64,000 bases of DNA from Achromobacter sp. AONIH1. GTDB taxonomy: Bacteria > Pseudomonadota > Gammaproteobacteria > Burkholderiales > Burkholderiaceae_B. This document shows positions 1 through 8,433 of the stretch, piece after piece. Made by a program: the position numbers and the translations under genes. The notes under the pieces were generated by a model. That model worked only from the letters and a program-made list of their open reading frames with translations. It searched no databases and was not told the DNA's origin. Position 1 is the stretch's first letter. Every line of letters begins with the position of its first letter. The DNA lies in contig NZ_CP026124.1 in NCBI RefSeq assembly GCF_002902905.1, positions 5,828,001-5,892,000 on the forward strand, written 5' to 3'.

Positions 1-492
1 GCGATCCTTGTCTGGGCAGCCTTCAGCATCACCGCCGCGATCCAGCTAGAGCCGATCAAAGCAGCCCTTGGCTTGGGCGCCCTGATCTGCGCCTGCGGCC
101 TCGCCTGGCACTCCTGGAAGGGCTATGCGCCCAAAGCTACGCCCCGTACCGCCCGCCTTCAGGCCGCCCCCGTGGAGCGCGACAGCGACGGCTATTGGAC
201 CCACCCGGCGCACCCTGCGTTCGAAGAAGGTCAGCACGCCGAGGCCTTCGAATGGCTCGACGCTCAGCAACTCGAAACGGATATCGCCTACCTGGAAAGC
301 GAAGCCGAGGATCACCCGGCCGTTGTCGCGTACTGGGGCGATGCCGGCGATTCCAATATCAGCGCCTGGGAACCGCCCCGCCCCGAGGGCGAAGGCTGGT
401 TTGTCCTGTCCGTCCATGACACCGAAGACTGGGGGCCGGTATGCGTCTGGGTCCGCCATGCAGCCCAGCAGGGCAAAGGCGGTGCAGCATGA
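1..492 (+). CDS. Phage-type hypothetical membrane-anchored protein (5' end outside window)
   Basis: The frame is open from the first base, so the start lies upstream of the window. The visible N-terminal part is hydrophobic (roughly residues 1-40, probably one or two membrane spans). A soluble domain follows, rich in aromatic and acidic residues, that ends in the motif LSVHDTEDWGPVCVWVR. Proteins with this tail and a DGYW..HP segment are common in prophages and integrative elements of Proteobacteria, but I know of no assigned function. The stop overlaps the next start as ATGA, placing it in the element's cargo operon. The opposite-strand frame over the same bases lacks protein character. Confidence 0.7.
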   Translation, partial: AILVWAAFSITAAIQLEPIKAALGLGALICACGLAWHSWKGYAPKATPRTARLQAAPVERDSDGYWTHPAHPAFEEGQHAEAFEWLDAQQLETDIAYLESEAEDHPAVVAYWGDAGDSNISAWEPPRPEGEGWFVLSVHDTEDWGPVCVWVRHAAQQGKGGAA

Positions 493-761
493 GCCGCGCA
501 ACGATGCCCATCATGGGCGCCACCCTCTTGAGCGAAATTCCCTTCGCCATGATCGAGCCCCACGAAGCACAGGCCAAGCGCAACCACGGCCAATCCCTGA
601 ACCGTCTCGCTGATCGCGGCGGGCTGGCCGTTCCGGAAGCGCTCGACATTCTTGAAGGGCGCCCGGGGGCCTCATCCAAGAACTGCCTCAACAATGAACG
701 GTACTTGATTCATCTCGTTCGTGAATGGCGCGCCACCCAGCGCGAGGCAGATGCGTCATGA
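489..761 (+). CDS. Phage-type hypothetical protein, 90 aa
   Basis: The start ATG overlaps the upstream stop as ATGA, indicating translational coupling. The product is a small soluble protein. Its middle section (HEAQAKRNHGQSLNRLADRG) resembles a family of unknown function found beside small genes in prophages and integrative elements. No catalytic motif or membrane segment is visible. The stop in turn overlaps the next start as ATGA. Function unknown. Confidence 0.65.
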   Translation: MSRATMPIMGATLLSEIPFAMIEPHEAQAKRNHGQSLNRLADRGGLAVPEALDILEGRPGASSKNCLNNERYLIHLVREWRATQREADAS

Positions 762-880
762 ACTGGATCGAACTCGCCATAGGCTTTGCCGCGGGGTGCG
801 GCTACAGCACCGCAGTCACCTTCGTTCTCGCCTATCTGGACCGGCGGGACGAACTGCGGTGCCAGGTTGCGGGGAGGTGA
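758..880 (+). CDS. Tiny membrane protein, 40 aa
   Basis: This short frame starts at an ATG that overlaps the upstream stop (ATGA) and ends just before the next ATG. It encodes one predicted hydrophobic span (about residues 5-27, beginning MNWIELAIGFAAG) followed by a charged tail (DRRDELR). The coupling on both sides and the membrane-anchor composition support a real gene. It may be a phage accessory or lysis-associated peptide, but nothing in the sequence proves that. Confidence 0.55.
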   Translation: MNWIELAIGFAAGCGYSTAVTFVLAYLDRRDELRCQVAGR

Positions 881-882
881 GC

Positions 883-1125
883 ATGGGCTACATCAACCCG
901 CTGCTGCGACTTCCCGCCGGTCAAGCTCTCCAGCAACTGCCCAAGGCCGACCGCGAACGTATCGAAGCGGTCATGCGTGCCTTGCGCGACCAGGCGAACG
1001 CGGAGGCCGAAACGGCTTGGCGCCGCCGCAAAGCACCCATGGCCGCGTACTGGCGCGCCGTCAGCACTTATGCGCGCCACGTCGCCCACGCGCTCGCCGC
1101 CAAACCCGACGAAGGCGCAAGGTGA
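883..1125 (+). CDS. Phage-type hypothetical protein, 80 aa
   Basis: The ATG lies 2 bp after the previous stop, with GGGGAGGTGAGC just upstream acting as the ribosome binding site (the AGG-rich tail of the previous gene). The product is small, helical and rich in Arg/Ala, with a charged centre (KADRERIEAVMRALRDQ) suggesting an amphipathic or coiled helix. It belongs to the same chain of coupled genes. Function unknown. Confidence 0.6.
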   Translation: MGYINPLLRLPAGQALQQLPKADRERIEAVMRALRDQANAEAETAWRRRKAPMAAYWRAVSTYARHVAHALAAKPDEGAR

Positions 1126-1129
1126 GCCG

Positions 1130-1396
1130 TCAGACCTTTCGCGCCGATTTATTCAATTTATCGATGTAATTGCATATCTCGCCGGCGGCGTCCCGAATCG
1201 CTCTATCCGGATCGACCGACGCGGCTTGGAGACCACGATCAAAGCGAGCCCAAAGACGCTTAGGCGTTCCCGGCGGCTGCCCCGTGAACTCCACATCGGC
1301 CAGATAGAGTCCCTGGCCATCATTCGTAGTGGGATGTCGGACCTCGATTCGAACCCACATTCCGCAGTATTCAAACTCTTTGGTTGCGATAGGCAT
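1130..1396 (-). CDS. Hypothetical protein, 88 aa, opposite strand to its neighbours
   Basis: This is the only minus-strand gene inside the small-gene chain. A strong Shine-Dalgarno sequence (CAGGAGG) sits 6 bp before the ATG, which favours a real gene over a shadow. The protein begins MPIATKEFEYCGMWVRIEV and looks like a compact beta-rich N-terminus followed by helices. Its 3' end abuts the end of the preceding plus-strand gene, 4 bp apart. Being divergent from 1447-2031, it may be expressed separately from the rest of the element, for example in the lysogenic or quiescent state. That is inference. Confidence 0.5.
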   Translation of the reverse strand: MPIATKEFEYCGMWVRIEVRHPTTNDGQGLYLADVEFTGQPPGTPKRLWARFDRGLQAASVDPDRAIRDAAGEICNYIDKLNKSARKV

Positions 1397-1446
1397 GGCG
1401 CCCTCCTGTGCGCCAAATCCTACCCCATCCTCCCCGGAGTGTCAGT

Positions 1447-2031
1447 ATGACAAACCAGTACGCCGCCGCCCAGGCGGCCAAATCTCAAACCGTGCTGTCG
1501 TTCGATGAGCGTGAGCGCATCCTATGCCAGTACATCCGCGAGCCGATCAACCACGACCGGGAAATGGCCATCGCCATCGAAGCCGCCGTACTGTCCAATC
1601 TGCGCGCCCCCGTAACCGGGGAGGCGCAGCCGGCGGCCTACCTAACGCTGGACGAGGAAGGCTCACCCCGCATGTTGTTCTTCGATGTGGTCGAGGCACG
1701 CAGCTACTGCGCACTCGGCGAAGAGCCGGAGCCGCTATTCCGGAACGCAGCCCGCCAGGCCAGCGCCGACGACGTGCACAATGCGGCGCTGGAAGCCTTG
1801 GAGGCCGCCCGGCGCTTTATCCGCAACGGCATCGAGTTTGGCTACATCCGCATGCCGGACGCCGACAAGCCCGACCCTGCACACCGCACGCCGGGCATGA
1901 TCGACGCCGCAATCCGCGCCCTCAAGCAGCTCCGGGCGGACAAAGCCGCCCGCTGTACCTGCCCCAGCGGTGACGGCTCCCTGCGCCATCCGTGCCCGGC
2001 ACCCCCCCAGACCAACAAGGGACGAGCATGA
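1447..2031 (+). CDS. Phage-type hypothetical protein, 194 aa
   Basis: The ATG is preceded by CCCCGGAGTGTCAGT, giving a usable GGAG ribosome binding site. The protein is mostly helical and acidic, with a central YLTLDEEGSPRMLFF segment and a C-terminal cysteine-containing tail (CTCPSGDGSLRHPC) that could bind a metal. Its stop overlaps the next ATG (ATGA). I recognise no family beyond a general resemblance to prophage accessory proteins. Confidence 0.65.
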   Translation: MTNQYAAAQAAKSQTVLSFDERERILCQYIREPINHDREMAIAIEAAVLSNLRAPVTGEAQPAAYLTLDEEGSPRMLFFDVVEARSYCALGEEPEPLFRNAARQASADDVHNAALEALEAARRFIRNGIEFGYIRMPDADKPDPAHRTPGMIDAAIRALKQLRADKAARCTCPSGDGSLRHPCPAPPQTNKGRA

Positions 2032-2135
2032 CCGCCCTTTACCTACTCGCCCTGGCGGCGGCGCTCGCTGTCGGCGCCGTCGCCGGCCTGGTGCTGTCTC
2101 CGCACCGAGTCAGGCGCCCCCGCGGCTACCGCTAA
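2028..2135 (+). CDS. Tiny membrane protein, 35 aa
   Basis: The start overlaps the preceding stop (ATGA). The peptide has a single hydrophobic helix (about residues 3-24, Ala/Leu/Val rich) and a basic end (HRVRRPRGYR), the usual topology of a cytoplasm-facing positive tail. It resembles the 40-aa peptide at 758-880 in architecture but not in sequence. Function unknown; coupling supports expression. Confidence 0.5.
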   Translation: MTALYLLALAAALAVGAVAGLVLSPHRVRRPRGYR

Positions 2136-2191
2136 GCCCTCGTCCAAATCAACTGACCACACGAACGGCGCCCGCTGCAAAGCGGCCGCCG

Positions 2192-2206
2192 TTCTCCGTT
2201 GGAGAA
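2192..2206 (+). promoter_or_regulatory. Small hairpin sequestering the alpA ribosome binding site
   Basis: TTCTCC (2192-2197) and GGAGAA (2201-2206) are perfectly complementary around a GTT loop. The 3' arm is the Shine-Dalgarno sequence for the ATG at 2214. If it forms in mRNA it would dampen translation of the excisionase-like protein. It is only 6 bp, so this is a suggestion. Confidence 0.3.
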
Positions 2207-2213
2207 ACAAAAC

Positions 2214-2462
2214 ATGGAGCTTCGAATTGAGCCTGTGTACGTCGACCTGCCCACGGCGGCGTCCATCACCACCCTCGCAGAATCGACCATTCAAAGCATG
2301 GTCACCAAGGGCGAATTCCCCGCCCCTCGCGAGTTGTCCGGCCGGCGTGTCGGCTACCTTTACTCAGAAATCATGGACTGGGCGCTCAGCCGCCCTCGCT
2401 CCGAACTGCTGCCCCCGAAGAACACCGGAGCCCGCAAGGCCAAGACCGTCGAAGCCAGTTAG
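2214..2462 (+). CDS. AlpA/MerR-like winged-helix excisionase or regulator
   Basis: This 82-residue protein has the AlpA-type arrangement. A helix-turn-helix (about residues 12-45: PTAASITTLAESTIQSMV) is followed by GEFPAPRELSGRRVGYLYSE, the wing that in this family carries the P.P..L..R...W-type signature, and a basic C-terminus. AlpA-like proteins activate or assist the excision of P4-type elements. The gene converges on the integrase, and their stop codons overlap by 4 bp, which could couple their levels. A TTG at 2199 is an in-frame alternative start, but ATG 2214 has GGAG at the correct distance. Confidence 0.75.
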   Translation: MELRIEPVYVDLPTAASITTLAESTIQSMVTKGEFPAPRELSGRRVGYLYSEIMDWALSRPRSELLPPKNTGARKAKTVEAS

Positions 2463-3748
2463 GCGCGACCGGCAGCCAACTCTTCCAGATACGTCGACAG
2501 CCGGCCGAGCCAATCACGCCTTTCCTTGTCGTAGGCGTGCCGGTTATAAACCCCTTCCACGCCGGGCAGCATGTGCCCCAATATCACCTCGCCCACCTCA
2601 CGCGGGCACCCCAGCGAAGCCAGGAACGTGCGCGACGTGCGCCGCAAGTCGTGGGGCGACCAGTGGGTTACCGTCAAGCGGACGCGCTTCCTGTGCGACG
2701 ACGTTTCGCTATAGGGCTGGTGGTAGTAAACCCGCGTCTGGACCGACTTTTGCTCCCAGTGGCCGGATTTTCCGTAGGACGGAAACAGGTAGCCGCTCCC
2801 GTAAGCCGCTTTCCGACGCCTGACTATCTGCTCGGCGCGGCCAACCAGCGGGACGCGGAAATCCGTGGCCTCTGCGCGCTTCGCATTCTTCGTTTTCTCT
2901 TTTGGCACGGTCCACCACAGACCATCAGCTTCTTCCGAGATTTCCTCGGCCTCCATCGCTCCGATCTCGGCCCCTCTGGCGCAAGTCCAGAGATATAGCG
3001 TCAAGAAATCCTCCACGTCGCGCGAAAAGTTAGGCAACCAGGGGATCAACTCCCCTGCCTCTGCCGGCGACAACACGCGCTTCTTGACGCCACTCTTCTT
3101 GCCGTTGATCGCCTTCCCTTTCGATTTCAGCTTTCCCCGAAGGATCGCCCTCCACCAGTTCGGCACGGTTTCGGGCAGCTTGCCCGCGTCGTGGCAATAG
3201 TCCCAGGCCGCCCCCAGTTCGCGGCGCAGGATCTGAGCCTGCACCGGGGTGTGGGCGAACGATTCAATCAGGGCGAACGCGTCGGCGCGCGTGACGGCCT
3301 CGGCGGGCTTGTCGGCAAGCGGGCCCAACATGGTTCGGAACGTCCGCTCGATTTCAACCTGCCCCTTCATGCTCCGATGCTGCTTTATATGCCCGGCGTG
3401 GTACAGGTCGCAGGCACCCTTCACTGTCAACGCCCCCTTGGCCTTCTCCTGGGCCGCCACAGCGGCCGCCTTAGCGGCCTGGCGCTGCTGCTTGGCTTCT
3501 ACCGCCACGTCGACGCCTGCCTCGCGTTGCTGGCGTAGCTTTTCCCACTCGACAACAGCCCCGGCAATTGACATGGCTGGCCACCGCCCCAGCTTCTTCT
3601 GGCGCATCTTTCCGTTCACCGGACTCTTGTATCGGTAGATCCAGGTTCTTGTGGTCGCGGAGGCCTCCAGGCGCAGCCCCGGGTAGCCATCAATGGTAAG
3701 GTGTCGGCCTGGTTCAAGCAGCTTGGCGGCGCGGGCGTCGAATTGCAT
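2459..3748 (-). CDS. P4-type tyrosine recombinase (integrase)
   Basis: This 429-residue site-specific recombinase would integrate and excise the element. The N-terminal DUF4102-like arm-binding domain (about 1-90) contains GYPGLRLEASATTRTWIYRY and KKLGRWP. The core-binding domain covers about 105-205 and the catalytic domain about 225-425. Visible catalytic residues are Arg258 (in TCARGAEIGAM), His366 and Arg369 (HDLRRT), His392 (GHMLPG) and the likely nucleophile Tyr401 (VYNRHAY). All are present, so it looks active. It starts 212 bp from mutS and reads into the element, the usual position for an integrase next to its attachment site. Confidence 0.93.
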   Translation of the reverse strand: MQFDARAAKLLEPGRHLTIDGYPGLRLEASATTRTWIYRYKSPVNGKMRQKKLGRWPAMSIAGAVVEWEKLRQQREAGVDVAVEAKQQRQAAKAAAVAAQEKAKGALTVKGACDLYHAGHIKQHRSMKGQVEIERTFRTMLGPLADKPAEAVTRADAFALIESFAHTPVQAQILRRELGAAWDYCHDAGKLPETVPNWWRAILRGKLKSKGKAINGKKSGVKKRVLSPAEAGELIPWLPNFSRDVEDFLTLYLWTCARGAEIGAMEAEEISEEADGLWWTVPKEKTKNAKRAEATDFRVPLVGRAEQIVRRRKAAYGSGYLFPSYGKSGHWEQKSVQTRVYYHQPYSETSSHRKRVRLTVTHWSPHDLRRTSRTFLASLGCPREVGEVILGHMLPGVEGVYNRHAYDKERRDWLGRLSTYLEELAAGRA

Positions 3749-3765
3749 AGGGCGGTGGATTCTCT

Positions 3766-3807
3766 GGCGTAACTTTTGCGAGAATCCTATCCCAACCGGC
3801 GTAACTT
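3766..3807. repeat. Direct repeat GGCGTAACTT x2, upstream of the integrase
   Basis: The 10-mer GGCGTAACTT occurs at 3766-3775 and 3798-3807, 32 bp apart (about three helical turns), in the interval between the integrase start and mutS. Same-face spacing beside an integrase gene is typical of arm-type or excisionase binding sites. Function inferred from position only. Confidence 0.4.
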
Positions 3808-3824
3808 CTCAATTCGACCCCTCC

Positions 3825-3861
3825 AAAACCTACGCCAAACCGGCAAGTGTTGGCGGGTTTT
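3825..3861. other. Imperfect hairpin between integrase and mutS (candidate attachment region)
   Basis: AAAACC-TA-CGCCAA (3825-3838) pairs with TTGGCG-GGTTTT (3850-3861), leaving a 2-nt bulge and an 11-nt loop. It ends in TTTT, so it could terminate rightward transcription leaving the element. Equally, it could be part of the attachment core at the element-mutS junction. The sequence does not decide between these. Confidence 0.35.
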
Positions 3862-3959
3862 GATGGGCGTTGCTGGGCCATATAAGCAACACGATTCACC
3901 CAACTTTCCCCTTGGAAATGCAAGTAGCACAAGGCAAGAAGCCCAAATCACAGGCCGAA

Positions 3960-6590
3960 ATGGACGATCAGCTTTCAGGCCACACCCCCATGATGCAACA
4001 GTACCTGCGCCTCAAGAATGAGGCCGGACCGCTGCTGCTGTTCTACCGCATGGGCGACTTCTATGAGATGTTCTACGAAGACGCAGAGCGCGGCGCCCGG
4101 CTGCTGAACCTGACGCTGACCAAGCGCGGCTCGTCCAACGGCACGCCGATACCCATGGCCGGCATCCCGGTGCACGCCATGGAACAGTACCTGGCGCGGC
4201 TGGTGGCGCTGGGCGAGTCGATCGCCATCTGCGAACAGATCGGCGACCCGGCCACGTCCAAGGGACCGGTCGAGCGCCGCATCGTGCGCATCGTCACGCC
4301 CGGCACACTGACCGACGACGCGCTGCTGCCGGCCAAGGCCGACCGCGCGCTGGCCTCGGTCTTCATCGGCGGCAACGCGCGCGCGCCACGCGCCGGCCTG
4401 GCCTGGCTGAACCTGGCCAGCGGCGACTTCCGCGTCACCGAATGCGCGCCGGCCCAACTGGAATCCGAGCTGCACCGCGTCGCGCCGGCCGAGATCATCT
4501 GCGCCGAGAGCGCCGAGCTGCCCTTCTCGTTCGACGGCGCCCGCGCCCGCGTGCCCGACTGGCACTTCGAGGGCGACAGCGCGCGCGCCCACCTGCTGGC
4601 GCATTTCAAGACCGACACGCTGGCCGGCTTCGATGTCGAGGACATGCCGGCCGGTGTCTGCGCCGCCGGCGCGCTGCTGCGCTACGCCGCGCGTACCCAG
4701 TCACAGGCGCTGGCGCACGTGCAGAGCCTGTCGGCCGAGCGCCCCGGCCAATACGTGCTGCTGGACCCGGTCACGCGCCGCAACCTGGAACTGACCCAGA
4801 CCCTGTCGGGCGAGGACGCGCCCACGCTGTTCTCGCTGCTGGACGGCTGCCGCACGCCCATGGGCAGCCGGCTGCTGCGGCGCTGGCTGCATCACCCGCT
4901 GCGCGAGAACGCGCCGGCGCTGGCGCGCCAGCACGCCATCTCGGCGCTGCTGGCCGGCCGCATGGACGTGGAACAGACCTTCGGCGCCGCCGGCCTGCTG
5001 GAAACACTGCGCGCCACGCTCAACGCCTTTCCTGACATCGAACGCATCGCCGCGCGGTTGGCGCTGCGCTCGGTGCGCCCGCGCGAGCTGGCCAGCCTGC
5101 GCGACGCGCTGCACGCGCTGCCCGCGTTGCGCGAGCTGGTCGCCCCTATGTCGTCCTCGCCGCGCCTGGGCGAGCTGCTGGCCCAACTGTCCGTCGACCC
5201 CGACCTGGCCGGCCTGCTGACCCGCGCCATCGCGCCCGAGCCGGCCGTGGCCATCCGCGACGGCGGCGTGCTGGCGGCGGGCTTCGATGCCGAACTGGAC
5301 GAGCTGCGCGGCCTGGCCGCCGACGGCGGCGACTTCCTGCTGCAGCTGGAAGCCCGCGAGCGCGAGCGCACCGGCATCAGCAACCTGCGCGTGGAATTCA
5401 ACCGCGTCCACGGCTTCTATATCGAAGTGACCAAGGGCCAGACCGCCAAGGTGCCCGAGGACTACCGCCGCCGCCAGACGCTGAAGAACGCCGAGCGCTA
5501 CATCACGCCCGAGCTCAAGACCTGGGAAGACAAGGTGCTGTCGGCGCAGGACCGCTCGCTGGCGCGCGAGAAATGGCTGTTCGAGCAGCTGCTGGACGTG
5601 CTGGCCGAACACGTACGCCCGCTGTCCGACTGCGCCGCGGCGCTGGCCGAACTGGACACGCTGGCCGCGCTGGCCGAGCACGCGCGCCGCCACGACTGGG
5701 TGGCGCCCGAGCTGTCCGAGCAGGCCGACATCGATATCGACGCGGGCCGCCATCCGGTGGTCGAGAACGCCATCGAACGCTTCACACCCAACGGCTGTCG
5801 GTTGGACCCGGCGCGCCGCATGCTGCTCATCACCGGCCCCAACATGGGCGGTAAATCGACCTATATGCGGCAGGTCGCGCTGATCGCGCTGCTGGCGCGC
5901 ACCGGCAGCTTCGTGCCGGCGGCCAGCGCGCGCGTCGGCAAGATCGACCGCATCTTCACCCGCATCGGCGCGGCCGACGATCTGGCGGGCGGCCGCTCCA
6001 CCTTCATGATGGAAATGACCGAAGCCGCCGCCATTCTCTCGGCCAGCACGCCCAACAGCCTGGTGCTGATGGACGAGATCGGCCGCGGCACCTCGACCTA
6101 CGACGGCCTGGCGCTGGCCTGGGCCATCGCCTGCCGCCTGCTGGCGCACAACCGCGCGCTGACGCTGTTCGCCACGCACTACTTCGAACTGACCCGCCTG
6201 CCGTCCGAACAGCCTTCGGCGGCCAACGTGCACCTGGCGGCGGCGGAATCCGCCGGCGGCATCGTATTCCTGCACGAAGTCCGCGAAGGCCCGGCCAGCC
6301 GCAGCTACGGCATCCAGGTCGCGCAGCGCGCCGGCGTGCCGGCCGCCGTGATCCGGCAGGCCACCCGCGAGCTGGAACGCCTGGAATCCCAGGGCGCGCC
6401 CACGCCGCAGCTCGGCCTGTTCGCCGCCGCGGCCGACGCCGACGCGCAGGCCGAGGCCGCCGCCGAACGCTCCGGCGCCTTCGAGGCGCTGGATGCGCTG
6501 CGCGACGAACTCGCCGCCATCGATCCCGACAGCCTGACCCCGCGCGAAGCGCTGGACGCCCTCTACCGTCTCAAGAAGCATCTGCAATGA
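3960..6590 (+). CDS. mutS: DNA mismatch repair protein MutS
   Basis: MutS recognises base-base mismatches and small loops and recruits MutL. The protein (876 aa from ATG 3960) has the N-terminal mismatch-binding FYE motif at residues 34-36 (DFYEMFY), preceded by TPMMQQYL as in all MutS1. It then has connector and lever domains, the clamp, and the ATPase with Walker [10 protein letters not shown] near residue 626, Walker [13 protein letters not shown] and ATHYFEL. The C-terminus [16 protein letters not shown] is the usual dimer/tetramer tail. Earlier in-frame starts at 3870 and 3918 would add residues without homology; none has a strong ribosome binding site, so the start is uncertain. Sequence is very close to Bordetella MutS as I recall it. 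It is coupled to the next gene by ATGA. Confidence 0.97.
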   Translation: MDDQLSGHTPMMQQYLRLKNEAGPLLLFYRMGDFYEMFYEDAERGARLLNLTLTKRGSSNGTPIPMAGIPVHAMEQYLARLVALGESIAICEQIGDPATSKGPVERRIVRIVTPGTLTDDALLPAKADRALASVFIGGNARAPRAGLAWLNLASGDFRVTECAPAQLESELHRVAPAEIICAESAELPFSFDGARARVPDWHFEGDSARAHLLAHFKTDTLAGFDVEDMPAGVCAAGALLRYAARTQSQALAHVQSLSAERPGQYVLLDPVTRRNLELTQTLSGEDAPTLFSLLDGCRTPMGSRLLRRWLHHPLRENAPALARQHAISALLAGRMDVEQTFGAAGLLETLRATLNAFPDIERIAARLALRSVRPRELASLRDALHALPALRELVAPMSSSPRLGELLAQLSVDPDLAGLLTRAIAPEPAVAIRDGGVLAAGFDAELDELRGLAADGGDFLLQLEARERERTGISNLRVEFNRVHGFYIEVTKGQTAKVPEDYRRRQTLKNAERYITPELKTWEDKVLSAQDRSLAREKWLFEQLLDVLAEHVRPLSDCAAALAELDTLAALAEHARRHDWVAPELSEQADIDIDAGRHPVVENAIERFTPNGCRLDPARRMLLITGPNMGGKSTYMRQVALIALLARTGSFVPAASARVGKIDRIFTRIGAADDLAGGRSTFMMEMTEAAAILSASTPNSLVLMDEIGRGTSTYDGLALAWAIACRLLAHNRALTLFATHYFELTRLPSEQPSAANVHLAAAESAGGIVFLHEVREGPASRSYGIQVAQRAGVPAAVIRQATRELERLESQGAPTPQLGLFAAAADADAQAEAAAERSGAFEALDALRDELAAIDPDSLTPREALDALYRLKKHLQ

Positions 6591-7780
6591 ACCTCGATCA
6601 TCCCCTGCCGCTGCTGGGCAACCAGAGCCCCAACGACTTCATGCGCCGCTACTGGCAGAAGAAGCCCCTGCTGATCCGCCAGGCGATTCCCGGCTTCAAG
6701 CCGCCCGTCGCCATCGCCGCGATCAAGAAGCTGGCGCGCCGCGACGACGTGGAATCGCGCCTGATCTGGCGCGAGAACGGCGAATGGCAGATGGAGAACG
6801 GCCCCTTCGCCCGCCTGCCCAAGGACAACGAGGGCGACTGGACGCTGCTGGTGCAGAGCGTGGACCTGCACAGCGACGCCGCGGCCGAACTGATGCAGCA
6901 GTTCCGCTTCATCCCCGATGCGCGCCTGGACGACGTGATGATCAGCATCGCCAGCCACGGCGGCGGCGTCGGTCCGCACTTCGACAGCTATGACGTGTTC
7001 CTGCTGCAGGCCGCCGGCCAGCGCGAATGGCGCTACGGCCGCCAGAAGGATCTGTCGCTGGAGCCCGGCCTGCCGCTGAAGATCCTGAGCCGCTTCGAGC
7101 CCGAGGCCAGCGCCGTGCTGTCGCCCGGCGACATGCTCTACCTGCCGCCGCAGGCCGCGCACGACGGCATCGCGGTGGGCGACGGCTGCATGACCATCTC
7201 GATCGGTTTTCGCGCGCCCACGCAGGCCACGCTGGCGCGCGGGCTGCTGGAAGCGGCCGCCGACCAGGTCATGGCGCGCGTCGGCCTGCTGGGCGGTCCT
7301 TACGGCGAACCGGCGCTGCCCGGCCCGAAGCTGTCGGCCGTCTACCGCGATCCGGCGCAGCCGGCTGTCGCCACACCGGCGGAACTGCCCGACGGCCTGA
7401 TCGCCGCCACGCTGGAAACCGTGGACAAACTGCGCTTCGACGAGGCTCTGGCCTCGCGCTTCCTGGGCTGCTGGCTGACCGAGCCCAGCAACCTCAGCGT
7501 GTTCGATGCGCCCGAGGACATGGATGTGGACCTGGAAGAAGACTGGCCCGCATCCGGCAGCCTGCTGCTGGACCGCCGCAGCCGCATGCTCTATCGCGGC
7601 AAGCAGCTCTTCATCAACGGCGAGACCGCGATGGTTCCGACCGACGCCGCGCTGCGCAAACTGGCCGACACCCGCCGCCTGGACTGCGCCGATCCGCTCT
7701 GCACCAGGCTGTCGGACGAGGCCCGGTCCTGCCTGGCCGACTGGCTGGATTCCGGCTGGATCCGCTACGTAGCGGCCTAG
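6587..7780 (+). CDS. roxA: Ribosomal protein L16 arginine 3-hydroxylase (RoxA/YcfD family, JmjC/cupin)
   Basis: This Fe(II)/2-oxoglutarate dioxygenase of the bacterial ribosomal-oxygenase family hydroxylates an arginine of L16 in E. coli (YcfD). The 397-aa protein shows [14 protein letters not shown] at its start. The iron ligands His131 and Asp133 (GPHFDSYD) and His192 (QAAHDG) sit in a double-stranded beta-helix, followed by the C-terminal dimerisation and winged-helix region typical of the family. The start codon overlaps the mutS stop, so the two are translationally coupled. No other 2OG-oxygenase family fits the N-terminus as well. Confidence 0.88.
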   Translation: MNLDHPLPLLGNQSPNDFMRRYWQKKPLLIRQAIPGFKPPVAIAAIKKLARRDDVESRLIWRENGEWQMENGPFARLPKDNEGDWTLLVQSVDLHSDAAAELMQQFRFIPDARLDDVMISIASHGGGVGPHFDSYDVFLLQAAGQREWRYGRQKDLSLEPGLPLKILSRFEPEASAVLSPGDMLYLPPQAAHDGIAVGDGCMTISIGFRAPTQATLARGLLEAAADQVMARVGLLGGPYGEPALPGPKLSAVYRDPAQPAVATPAELPDGLIAATLETVDKLRFDEALASRFLGCWLTEPSNLSVFDAPEDMDVDLEEDWPASGSLLLDRRSRMLYRGKQLFINGETAMVPTDAALRKLADTRRLDCADPLCTRLSDEARSCLADWLDSGWIRYVAA

Positions 7781-7909
7781 TGTTCGCCGGGCCGGATCCC
7801 GCGGCACGCTGTAGGATCCGGACACCTGCGCGTATCCATCGCGCACAGAACGCAATGAGGTCTGTGCACGGGGACACATAAGGAAAGACATCACACCGCG
7901 CGGAAAGGT

Positions 7910-7939
7910 TTGTTGCCTTTGGGATGCCACCGCTTTAAT
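7910..7939 (+). promoter_or_regulatory. Candidate sigma-70 promoter for the small lipoprotein
   Basis: TTGTTG (7910-7915) and TTTAAT (7934-7939) are separated by 18 bp and lie about 90 bp before the lipoprotein start. This is an AT-rich patch in a 250-bp gap otherwise rich in GC. It is weak by consensus and proposed by position only. Confidence 0.3.
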
Positions 7940-8031
7940 TTGAAAACCGGCGCGCGCAGCGAGTTCCTGTAGCCTGACTCCTGGTTTCCCCTGAGTGGGT
8001 TTCAAGAGTCATCATCTACAGGAGTCCAAAA

Positions 8032-8247
8032 ATGATGAGCAAAACCTTGATCGTTGCCTCGGTGCTGGCCGTCGCGCTGAGCGCGTGCAACAAGAAGGAC
8101 GAGACGGCGCCGCCCGCTTCCAACCCGGCTCCGGCCACCAGCGCGCCCGCGCCCTCGGGCACGCCGCCCGCCAGTTCGCCGGCACCCAACACCGCGCCCG
8201 GCGGCGGCTCCACCACGCCCAGCGGCTCGACCACTCCGGCGTCTTAA
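8032..8247 (+). CDS. Small Pro/Ala/Ser/Thr-rich lipoprotein, 71 aa
   Basis: A clear type II signal (KTLIVASVLAVALSAC) puts the lipidated cysteine at about residue 19. A short charged stretch (NKKDE) follows, then an unstructured tail of Pro, Ala, Ser, Thr and Gly with no folded domain. AGGAG lies 7 bp before the ATG. The gene stands alone, ending at a 12-bp stem hairpin. It is probably an envelope lipoprotein with a flexible tail. Similar Ala/Pro-rich 'entericidin-like' or spacer lipoproteins are common in Alcaligenaceae, but I cannot name a function. Confidence 0.75.
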   Translation: MMSKTLIVASVLAVALSACNKKDETAPPASNPAPATSAPAPSGTPPASSPAPNTAPGGGSTTPSGSTTPAS

Positions 8248-8284
8248 TCCGCCGCAGCGCAGAACCCCCGCTCTGTGGTTGAAG

Positions 8285-8311
8285 AATAGCCCCGGCATGG
8301 CCGGGGCTATT
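8285..8311. terminator. Perfect 12-bp stem terminator-like hairpin
   Basis: AATAGCCCCGGC (8285-8296) and GCCGGGGCTATT (8300-8311) form a perfect stem with a 3-nt loop (ATG), about 40 bp after the lipoprotein stop. A short run TTTG follows (8310-8313). It is likely the terminator of that gene. Confidence 0.7.
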
Positions 8312-8352
8312 TGCTGTCCGCGCGGAAAACACGGTCAGGCACGTGGCCCGCC

Positions 8353-8386
8353 CGAAAAAGAAAAGGCCCCGGAAAAACCGGGGCCT
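8353..8386 (-). terminator. Rho-independent terminator of the dapA-bamC operon
   Basis: Read on the minus strand, AGGCCCCGG-TTTTT-CCGGGGCCT is followed by TTTTCTTTTTC. The stem is 9 bp, at 8364-8372 and 8378-8386. It lies about 50 bp downstream of the bamC stop. Confidence 0.85.
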
Positions 8387-8433
8387 GGACCTGATGCCTG
8401 ACGGCGGGCGCAATGCCCGCCGCGATGCCAGGT

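Noticed and set aside
4701..6587. 628-aa minus-strand open frame inside mutS
   Set aside because: It lies wholly opposite the confident MutS coding sequence and is Arg/Gln/Gly-rich without protein-like patterns, typical of the shadow of a high-GC gene.
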